A stretch of DNA of 64,000 nt from Stakelama saccharophila (GTDB taxonomy: Bacteria; Pseudomonadota; Alphaproteobacteria; Sphingomonadales; Sphingomonadaceae): the NCBI RefSeq assembly GCF_032229225.1, contig NZ_CP135076.1, forward strand, positions 3,121,594 through 3,185,593, written 5' to 3'. A model generated the notes under the pieces. The model had not been told where the DNA came from, did no database searches, and saw only the letters and a list, made by a program, of their open reading frames with translations. Below are positions 57,849 to 64,000 of the stretch, one piece after another; positions within the stretch are counted from its first letter, which is position 1, and every line of letters begins with the position of its first letter. The position numbers were made by a program, and so were the translations under genes.

Positions 57849-59927
57849 ATGTCGTTTCTGCCGCGTACCGAAAATCTGGGTGGCATGATCCGCGGCGGCG
57901 CGCTGCCGCTCGTCATCCTGCTGCTCGTCGTGCTGATGGTGGTGCCGATCCCGGCCTTCCTGCTCGACACCTTCTTTATCATGAATATCATGATCAGCCT
58001 GGCGGTGCTGATGGTGGCGCTCAACGCGACCAAGCCGCTCGATTTCTCCGCCTTTCCCACCGTCCTCCTGTTCGCGACGCTGTTCCGCCTCGGCCTCAAC
58101 GTCGCTTCGACCCGTGTCGTGCTGGTCCACGGGCATGAGGGCGAAGCGGCGGCCGGCCATGTCATCGAGGCGTTCGGCAGCTTTCTGATCGGCGGCGATT
58201 ATGTCGTCGGCCTGTTCGTCTTTGCTATCCTGATGATCATCAACATGATCGTCGTCACCAAGGGCGCCGGCCGCGTGTCGGAAGTGTCGGCGCGCTTCAC
58301 CCTCGACGCCCTGCCCGGCAAGCAGATGGCGATCGACGCCGACCTGAACGCCGGCCTGATCACGCCCGACGAGGCGCGCGCGCGGCGGATCGAAGTCGCG
58401 ACCGAGGCCGATTTCTACGGCGCGATGGACGGTTCGTCCAAATTCGTGAAGGGCGATGCGATCGCGGGATTGCTGATCCTGGGCGTCAATATCGTCGGCG
58501 GCCTGATCCTCGGCATCGTCAGCCACGGCCTGTCGGTGGGCGATGCCGCGCACAATTACGTCATGCTCGCGATCGGCGACGCGCTGGTCGCACAGGTGCC
58601 GTCGCTGATGCTGTCGATCGCCGCCGCCGCCATCGTCACGCGGGTAAAGGCGGACAACGACCTTGCCAGCCAGATCAGCGGCCAGTTCGGCAGCCACAAG
58701 ACCTGGGCGCCGGTCGCCGGCATTCTGGGCCTGCTGGCCATATTGCCCGGCATGCCCGCATTGGTCATCCTGCCGGCCGCCGCCGGTGCCGGCTTCACCG
58801 CGTGGAAGCTGCGCAAGATCGCCAACCGCCCGCCGCCGCCCGAACCCGCCGCGCCGCCGCCCGATCTGTCGAAGATCGGCTGGGACGAGGTGACCGACAC
58901 GATGCAGATCGTCGTCGATATCGGCTACGGCCTCGTGCCGCTGGTCGACGAGCGCAAGGGCTCCGCCCTGATGAACCGCATCACCGGCGTGCGCCGCCAG
59001 CTTTCGAAGGAACTGGGCTTCGTCGTGCCGCAGGTGCGCGTGCGCGACGACATCAACCTGGCGCCCTATACCTACCGCGTCTCGGTCGGCGGCGTCGTCG
59101 TCGGCGAGGATCAGGCATCGCCCGACGAAATGCTCGCGCTCGACACCGGACAGGCGGTCGGCCGGCTTTCCGGCAAACAGGCGAAGGATCCGACCTTCGG
59201 CCTCGACGCCGTATGGATTGCGCCCTCCGACGCCGACCAGGCGACCGGTGCGGGCTATCTGGTGGTGGATTCGGGCACGGTGATCGCCACCCATCTCAAC
59301 CAGCTCCTGATCCAGAATGCCTCGGACCTGCTCGGCCCGGACGAGGTCCAGGCCCTGCTCGACGAACTGAAGGAAAGCGCCGGCCAGCTCGTCGCCTCGC
59401 TGTCGCCGCAGCCGGTGCCGCTGACCACGCTGACTCAGGTGCTGAAGGGCCTGCTGGCGGAGAACATCCCCTTGAAGGAATTCCGCCGCATCGCCTCGGC
59501 CATCGCCGTTGCCGCCCAGCGGTCGCTCGACCCGCACGAGATCGGCGAACTGATCCGGCCCGCGCTCGGCCCGCTGATCATCCAGAAGCTGTGCAGCGTG
59601 CGCGAGCCGCTGCGCGTGATGACGCTGGAAGGGCAGCTCGAGGCGCTGCTCGGCCAGGCCATGCGGTCCGACACGTCGAACCGCGGCACTATCGAGCCGG
59701 ATCTCGGCCGCCGCATCGTCGACGCGCTGCAAAAGGCGGCCGCGCCGCTCATCGCCGAGGCGAAGCCCTTCGCGCTCGTCGTCCAGCCCTCGATCCGCCA
59801 GGCCATCCGCAGGCTGGTCAAATCCTGTCTCCCCGACACGCCGGTGATGAGCTTCTTCGAAGTGCCCGAGGAAAAGCCCGTCGAGGTCGTCGCCGTCGTT
59901 GGCGCGCCGGAGGCGCTTCCCGCATGA
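57849..59927 (+). CDS. flhA: Flagellar export gate protein FlhA
   Basis: 692 aa, the ion-driven gate of the flagellar secretion system. N-terminal part has about eight membrane helices (LPLVILLLVVLMVVPIPAFL onwards) and the FHIPEP region: TKPLDFSAFPTVLLFATLFR, NVASTRVVLVHGHEG and VVTKGAGRVSEVSARFTLDA with GKQMAIDADLNAG. The cytoplasmic C-terminal half binds export cargo. Followed by fliA with ATGA overlap. The gate partners flhB, fliP/Q/R are not in the window. Confidence 0.95.
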   Translation: MSFLPRTENLGGMIRGGALPLVILLLVVLMVVPIPAFLLDTFFIMNIMISLAVLMVALNATKPLDFSAFPTVLLFATLFRLGLNVASTRVVLVHGHEGEAAAGHVIEAFGSFLIGGDYVVGLFVFAILMIINMIVVTKGAGRVSEVSARFTLDALPGKQMAIDADLNAGLITPDEARARRIEVATEADFYGAMDGSSKFVKGDAIAGLLILGVNIVGGLILGIVSHGLSVGDAAHNYVMLAIGDALVAQVPSLMLSIAAAAIVTRVKADNDLASQISGQFGSHKTWAPVAGILGLLAILPGMPALVILPAAAGAGFTAWKLRKIANRPPPPEPAAPPPDLSKIGWDEVTDTMQIVVDIGYGLVPLVDERKGSALMNRITGVRRQLSKELGFVVPQVRVRDDINLAPYTYRVSVGGVVVGEDQASPDEMLALDTGQAVGRLSGKQAKDPTFGLDAVWIAPSDADQATGAGYLVVDSGTVIATHLNQLLIQNASDLLGPDEVQALLDELKESAGQLVASLSPQPVPLTTLTQVLKGLLAENIPLKEFRRIASAIAVAAQRSLDPHEIGELIRPALGPLIIQKLCSVREPLRVMTLEGQLEALLGQAMRSDTSNRGTIEPDLGRRIVDALQKAAAPLIAEAKPFALVVQPSIRQAIRRLVKSCLPDTPVMSFFEVPEEKPVEVVAVVGAPEALPA

Positions 59928-60673
59928 GCATGCCGCTTGCAGATCTGACCGGCGCCAGGCCGCTCACCTATCGCCGCGACGGCGGCGCCAGCCGCGACAC
60001 CGATGCGATCGCGCGCGACTATCTGCCGATGGTGCGGCGCATCGCCTGGCACGTACACGGCACGATGAGCGGTATCGTCGAGGTGGAGGACCTGATCCAG
60101 ACCGGCCTCGTCGCGCTGGTGGAGGCAGTGGCGGCGTTCGAGGATCGCGGCCAGGTGACCTTCGAACAATATCTGGCGACCCGGCTGCGCGGCGCGATGA
60201 TCGACGAATTGCGGCGGCAGGCGACGCTGACGCGCGGCGCGATGCGGCGGCGCAAGACCTATGCCCGGGCGCTGGCGGCACTGACCCACGAACTCGGCCG
60301 CAAGCCGAGCGACGCCGAACTGGCCGAACGGCTGGGGGTTTCGCCGGAAAAGCTCAGAACCGACTACGCCGCGGCCGAGCCGCTTTATTTCGATTCGATC
60401 GACCAGGTCTATGCCGACGACAGTCCCTGGTTCATGAGCGAGGAGCCCGATCCGTTCGAACAGCTCGCCGAAAGCGACGTGCGCGAGGCGCTGATCGCGG
60501 CCATCACCGATCTGCCCGAGCGCGAGGCGCAGGTGATCCAGCTATATTATGTCGAGGAACTGAACCTGGAGGAAATCGGCCAGGTGCTGGGCGTCGGCGC
60601 GGCGCGCATCTGCCAGATCAAGAAGCAGGCGCATGACCGCCTGAAAAAAGGCCTGCACCGCCGCCTGGGATGA
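59924..60673 (+). CDS. fliA: Flagellar sigma factor FliA (sigma-28)
   Basis: 249 aa from ATG 59924. Region 2: [39 protein letters not shown] and FEQYLATRLRGAMIDELRRQ. Region 3: ELGRKPSDAELAERLGVSPEK. Region 4: LPEREAQVIQLYYVEELNLE with EEIGQVLGVGAARICQIKKQ. It directs RNA polymerase to late flagellar promoters such as fliC, and is checked by FlgM. Coupled to flhA. Confidence 0.95.
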   Translation: MSMPLADLTGARPLTYRRDGGASRDTDAIARDYLPMVRRIAWHVHGTMSGIVEVEDLIQTGLVALVEAVAAFEDRGQVTFEQYLATRLRGAMIDELRRQATLTRGAMRRRKTYARALAALTHELGRKPSDAELAERLGVSPEKLRTDYAAAEPLYFDSIDQVYADDSPWFMSEEPDPFEQLAESDVREALIAAITDLPEREAQVIQLYYVEELNLEEIGQVLGVGAARICQIKKQAHDRLKKGLHRRLG

Positions 60674-61575
60674 ACACTTGCGACTTGCGCGGCCGCGGCG
60701 GTCGGCACACATTCCCGATCATGGCCCGACCCGCCGCCTTCCCGCCGCTGACGGCACCGCTGAAGCGTGCGCTGGTCGGGCAGGTCCGGGCGCTGTTCCA
60801 CGATCAGGCGCGCGGCGAAAAGCCGGTGCAGCGCAAGGCCGACGGCCTGTTCGGGCCGGATTCGGCCGCCTGGCGCGTCCACGGCGACGTGACCTCGATG
60901 ATGGTCGGCGGCGTCGCGGCGCTGCTGTTGCAGATGCTGCATCCCGGCGCGCTGGCGGGGGTGTGGGATTTCAGCGATTTCCGTCAGGACATGCTCGGTC
61001 GGCTGCGCCGCACCGCGCGCTTCATCGCGCTGACGACCTATGGCGGGCAGGCCGAGGCCACGGAAGCGATCGCCCGCATCCGCGCCGTGCACGACCGGGT
61101 ATCGGGCACGCTGCCCGACGGCACGCCCTATGACGCCAACGATCCGCACCTGCTCAACTGGGTGCATGTGAGCGAGAGCATCTGCTTTCTCGAAGGCTGG
61201 CTGCGCTATGTCGAGCCGGACATGCCGGCGGCCGAACAGGACCGCTATTTCGCCGAGGTCGCGGTGATCGCGCAAATGCTGGGCGCCCGCGACGTGCCGG
61301 ACAGCCGGGCGACGATCAATGCCTATATCGCGCGGACCCGGCCCGAGCTGCGCTATGACGATCGCACGCGCACGGTGGCGAAACTGTTGCTCGACCAGCC
61401 TCCGACCAGCCGCGCCGCCGCGCCGTTCCAGCGCCTGACGCTGCGCGCCGGCGTCGACCTGCTGCCCGGCTGGGCGAAAGCGATGCACGGTTTTCCTCGT
61501 ACCAGCCTGACGACGCCATTGGTCCGCGCCGGCACGGGCGGGATCGGCCGCACCATCCGCTGGGCCTTTCGTTGA
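60670..61575 (+). CDS. Oxygenase MpaB-family protein (DUF2236)
   Basis: 301 aa. FGPDSAAWRVHGDVTSMMVG followed by LLLQMLHPGALAGVWDFSDF, the conserved HP motif, then FIALTTYGGQAEATEAI and NWVHVSESICFLEGWLRYVE: all hallmarks of DUF2236, a family with b-type haem members such as rubber oxygenase and MpaB. A flagellar role is not known; overlap with fliA (ATGA) suggests co-transcription. ATG 60670, with an in-frame ATG at 60721 also possible. Confidence 0.85.
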   Translation: MNTCDLRGRGGRHTFPIMARPAAFPPLTAPLKRALVGQVRALFHDQARGEKPVQRKADGLFGPDSAAWRVHGDVTSMMVGGVAALLLQMLHPGALAGVWDFSDFRQDMLGRLRRTARFIALTTYGGQAEATEAIARIRAVHDRVSGTLPDGTPYDANDPHLLNWVHVSESICFLEGWLRYVEPDMPAAEQDRYFAEVAVIAQMLGARDVPDSRATINAYIARTRPELRYDDRTRTVAKLLLDQPPTSRAAAPFQRLTLRAGVDLLPGWAKAMHGFPRTSLTTPLVRAGTGGIGRTIRWAFR

Positions 61576-61837
61576 AGGCGCACGCCCAGCCACCCCGTTC
61601 GTCCTGAGCCTGTCGAAGGACCGTTCTTCTCTTTCCGGCCCGAGGAAAGAACAGCCCCGGACAAGCGCATCATTATCGAACAGAAAGTACTCCCGCACAG
61701 GCGGGAGTCCAGAGCCGCGAGCGCTACGACAAACGCCCTGGGCTCCCGCCTGCGCGGGAGCACGGTTTTCGCCGTCAACCCGCTCGCATCGGCAGCTTCA
61801 CGACGCCTCCCCTCCACAACCGCCGCCCGCCAACGCG
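61576..61837. repeat. Intergenic REP-like hairpin repeats
   Basis: Holds three short repeat units of kinds found scattered in sphingomonad intergenic DNA: CGTTCGTCCTGAGCCTGTCG... at 61596-61622 (GTCC/GGAC ends), CTCCCGC-ACAG-GCGGGAG at 61690-61707 and CTCCCGC-CTGC-GCGGGAG at 61743-61760. The last two are near copies of the same 7-bp-stem hairpin with different loops. No coding sequence here. Confidence 0.65.
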
Positions 61838-61870
61838 AAAACCCCGACAGCCATATCGGCTACCGGGGTT
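61838..61870 (-). terminator. Rho-independent terminator downstream of the flagellin genes
   Basis: On the minus strand: CCCCG-gt-AGCC-GATAT-GGCT-gt-CGGGG followed by TTTTC. Outer 5-bp and inner 4-bp stems separated by a small internal loop, with a short T-run, about 80 nt after the stop of the first flagellin gene. Confidence 0.7.
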
Positions 61871-61948
61871 CGCGCTGCCCGCTGGGCGCGGGCGGCATCC
61901 GGCCCGCCACGGGTAAGGGGGTGGCGGCGGGCCGGCAGTACGCGCTTA

Positions 61949-62830
61949 TTAGCGCAGGAGCTGCAGCACGCCCTGCTTCGACTGGTTCGCCTGGGCGAGC
62001 ATCGCGGTCGAAGCCTGGCTGAGGATCTGCGCCTTGGCGAGGTTGGTCGTCTCGGTCGAGAAGTCCGCATCCTCGATCCGGCTGCGCGCATCGGTCAGGT
62101 TGGTGACGTTCGACGTCAGATTGTTCACCGCCGACTGCAGCTGGTTCTGCGAAGCACCCAGGCCGGCGCGCACCGTGGCGACCTGATCGATCGCGTCGTC
62201 GAAATTCTGCAACGTCGGAACAGCAGGCGTCGCGGCAGCAGAATCGCCCGTCATGCCGTCGGCGCCGGAAGCCGCCATATCGACTACCGCCGAAAGCTTG
62301 TTCGTCGCGGCGGCGTCGTTGCTCAGATCGTCGATCTTCAAGCTAACGGTGTCAGAAGCATTAGCCCCTGCCTGGATCGTCACCGACAGCTGTGTGCCGG
62401 CGGTCGCGCCATCGCCCTTGAAAAGAGCCTTGCCGTTGAACTCCGTGTTGGTCACGATCGATCGTATCTGATCGGCCAGGGCGTTCTGCTCGACATAGAT
62501 GTTCTTCTTATCGTCGGCAGAATAGGTCCCATTTTCCGCCTGCACGGTCAGTTCGCGCATGCGCTGGAGCATGTTGGTGACTTCGTTAAGCGCGCCTTCG
62601 GCCGTCTGCGCCATCGAGATGCCGTCGTTCGCGTTGCGGATGCCCTGGTTCATGCCGCGGATCTGCGCGGTCATCGAATTGGCGATAGCGAGGCCGGCGG
62701 CATCGTCCTTCGCCGAGTTGATGCGCTTGCCGGTCGACAGGCGCTCCATCGCCGTCGACAATGCCATGTCGGAATTGGCCGAAGCCGTGGTCGCCCGAAG
62801 CGCCGCGGTGTTGGTGCCGATAACAGTCAT
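61949..62830 (-). CDS. fliC: Flagellin (copy 1)
   Basis: 293 aa, a short flagellin with only the D0/D1 core. N-terminal [40 protein letters not shown] and [21 protein letters not shown]-terminal [20 protein letters not shown] and [20 protein letters not shown], ending VLQLLR. AAGGA lies 8 nt before the ATG. The middle (about 100-215) differs from copy 2. Target of FliA and secreted as filament subunit. Confidence 0.95.
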   Translation of the reverse strand: MTVIGTNTAALRATTASANSDMALSTAMERLSTGKRINSAKDDAAGLAIANSMTAQIRGMNQGIRNANDGISMAQTAEGALNEVTNMLQRMRELTVQAENGTYSADDKKNIYVEQNALADQIRSIVTNTEFNGKALFKGDGATAGTQLSVTIQAGANASDTVSLKIDDLSNDAAATNKLSAVVDMAASGADGMTGDSAAATPAVPTLQNFDDAIDQVATVRAGLGASQNQLQSAVNNLTSNVTNLTDARSRIEDADFSTETTNLAKAQILSQASTAMLAQANQSKQGVLQLLR

Positions 62831-63097
62831 GATACCGTTCCTTCGTGAAGAGGTGGGGATGCCCGGCGGCCAATCACCGCCGGGGATCTGGTCCGGTTAG
62901 CGCAGCAGCTGCAGCACGCCCTGCTTCGACTGGTTCGCCTGGGCGAGCATCGCGGTCGAGGCCTGGCTGAGGATCTGCGCCTTGGCGAGGTTGGTCGTCT
63001 CGGTCGAGAAGTCCGCATCCTCGATCCGGCTGCGCGCATCGGTCAGGTTGGTGACGTTCGATGTCAGATTGTTCACCGCCGACTGCAGCTGGTTCTG
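62538..63097. repeat. Flagellin direct repeat, copy A (pairs with 63441-64000)
   Basis: 560 bp identical by eye, except 62579 G against 63482 A, to the stretch 903 bp downstream. It spans the N-terminal coding part of one flagellin gene, the 66-nt spacer and the C-terminal part of the next. Confidence 0.85.
62862..62884 (-). other. Hairpin in the spacer between flagellin genes 1 and 2
   Basis: CCCGGCGG paired with CCGCCGGG around a 7-nt loop. No T-run. Sits between the stop of copy 2 and the ribosome site of copy 1; likely stabilises mRNA ends or adjusts read-through. An identical hairpin follows copy 3 at 63765-63787. Confidence 0.5.
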
Positions 63098-63733
63098 GGC
63101 AGCACCAAGGCCTGCGCGGGTCGTGGCGACCTTGTCGATCGCATCATCGAACTTCGTCAGATAGTCATCGGTACCGGCGGTACCTGCATCCGCGGCGGTG
63201 ACATCGACGGCCAGCGCGGTGGCGACTTCGTCCCCGCCCGTGTTCAGCTGCGCAAAGCTCAGCGTAACCGTATCGCTGGCGTTGGCGCCGGCCTGGATCG
63301 TCACATCGGCAGCCGTGGCACCGAACAGCGACTTTCCGTTGAACTCGGTGTTCGACAGGACGCTGGTGATCTGAGTCTTCAGCGCATCCATTTCGCTCTT
63401 GATATTGGTGACATCACCGCTGGCATAGGTGCCGTTCTTCGCCTGCACGGTCAGTTCGCGCATGCGCTGGAGCATGTTGGTAACTTCGTTAAGCGCGCCT
63501 TCGGCCGTCTGCGCCATCGAGATGCCGTCGTTCGCGTTGCGGATGCCCTGGTTCATGCCGCGGATCTGCGCGGTCATCGAATTGGCGATAGCGAGGCCGG
63601 CGGCATCGTCCTTCGCCGAGTTGATGCGCTTGCCGGTCGACAGGCGCTCCATCGCCGTCGACAATGCCATGTCGGAATTGGCCGAAGCCGTGGTCGCCCG
63701 AAGCGCCGCGGTGTTGGTGCCGATAACAGTCAT
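62897..63733 (-). CDS. fliC: Flagellin (copy 2)
   Basis: 278 aa. The first 97 residues match copy 1 except around [10 protein letters not shown], and the last 65 are identical. The middle ([20 protein letters not shown], then a domain 15 residues shorter) is distinct. The whole gene repeats the layout of copy 1, including its ribosome site. Filaments built from several flagellins are common in alphaproteobacteria. Confidence 0.95.
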   Translation of the reverse strand: MTVIGTNTAALRATTASANSDMALSTAMERLSTGKRINSAKDDAAGLAIANSMTAQIRGMNQGIRNANDGISMAQTAEGALNEVTNMLQRMRELTVQAKNGTYASGDVTNIKSEMDALKTQITSVLSNTEFNGKSLFGATAADVTIQAGANASDTVTLSFAQLNTGGDEVATALAVDVTAADAGTAGTDDYLTKFDDAIDKVATTRAGLGAAQNQLQSAVNNLTSNVTNLTDARSRIEDADFSTETTNLAKAQILSQASTAMLAQANQSKQGVLQLLR

Positions 63734-63764
63734 GATACCGTTCCTTCGTGAAGAGGTGGGGATG

Positions 63765-63787
63765 CCCGGCGGCCAATCACCGCCGGG
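63765..63787 (-). other. Hairpin in the spacer between flagellin genes 2 and 3
   Basis: Identical copy of the 8-bp-stem hairpin at 62862-62884, part of the duplicated spacer. Confidence 0.5.
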
Positions 63788-63799
63788 GATCTGGTCCGG

Positions 63800-64000
63800 T
63801 TAGCGCAGCAGCTGCAGCACGCCCTGCTTCGACTGGTTCGCCTGGGCGAGCATCGCGGTCGAGGCCTGGCTGAGGATCTGCGCCTTGGCGAGGTTGGTCG
63901 TCTCGGTCGAGAAGTCCGCATCCTCGATCCGGCTGCGCGCATCGGTCAGGTTGGTGACGTTCGATGTCAGATTGTTCACCGCCGACTGCAGCTGGTTCTG
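63800..64000 (-). CDS. fliC: Flagellin (copy 3), C-terminal end only
   Basis: The last 66 residues of a third flagellin are visible: [20 protein letters not shown] to the ending KQGVLQLLR, stop TAA at 63800. The sequence is identical in this part to copy 2. The rest lies right of the window, so the tandem array may be longer than three. Confidence 0.93.
   Translation of the reverse strand, partial: QNQLQSAVNNLTSNVTNLTDARSRIEDADFSTETTNLAKAQILSQASTAMLAQANQSKQGVLQLLR

Larger units (their letters stand above)
63441..64000. repeat. Flagellin direct repeat, copy B (runs to window edge)
   Basis: Second copy of the 560-bp block at 62538-63097, offset 903 bp. The repeat may continue beyond the window. 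Confidence 0.85.

Overview
The window is high-GC, gene-dense chromosomal DNA from an alphaproteobacterium, most likely of the Sphingomonadales. The pointers are the TonB-dependent receptor with a sphingomonad-style N-terminus, the flagellar gene order (flgB-L opposite flgA-flgM-flgN-flhA-fliA), the split FlgJ (rod-binding part apart from the lytic transglycosylase) and short hairpin repeats common in intergenic DNA of that group. This is inference; no rRNA or tRNA gene was seen.

Layout. (1) 1-3739: C4-dicarboxylate uptake, with dctA (cut by the left edge) divergent from the dctB-dctD two-component genes. (2) 3.9-12.3 kb: accessory DNA with a fused MNT-HEPN protein, a sigma-region-4-like small protein overlapping a frameshifted ardC, a hairpin-rich leader, an AlpA-type regulator, a Fic protein with an operator array over its promoter, a doubly frameshifted S9 peptidase, and a tyrosine integrase. 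(3) 12.3-16.9 kb: a type I-C CRISPR-Cas remnant (cas3 frameshifted, cas5c intact, cas8c lacking its C-terminus) with no cas7, cas4, cas1, cas2 or array; the integrase lies beside the break. (4) 17.3-34.3 kb: a seven-gene alpha-glucan/trehalose operon, glgE-treS/mak-glgB-glgX-treZ-malQ-treY, every junction overlapping. It holds both the TreS-Mak-GlgE-GlgB route from trehalose to branched glucan and the GlgX/TreY/TreZ route back. (5) 34.5-37.6 kb: a DUF4142 lipoprotein, small proteins, and a decayed Rrf2/MFS pair. (6) 37.7-39.7 kb: arsR-arsC-arsB. (7) 39.8-43.5 kb: a FadR-type regulator and a TonB-dependent receptor with an Arg/Gly-rich insertion. (8) 43.5-64 kb: flagellar genes: motA-motB, flgB to flgL, a second stator-like pair, flgA, flgM, flgN, a lytic transglycosylase, flhA, fliA, then at least three tandem flagellin genes running off the right edge.

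Several otherwise complete genes are broken by single-base shifts (ardC, S9 peptidase twice, cas3, MFS). This is either real decay of accessory genes or residual sequencing error, and raw reads would decide. The best leads are the Fic-gene operator array, the degenerate GH13-like domain fused to GlgE, the CRISPR remnant beside the integrase, the second stator pair and the 903-bp flagellin repeat.
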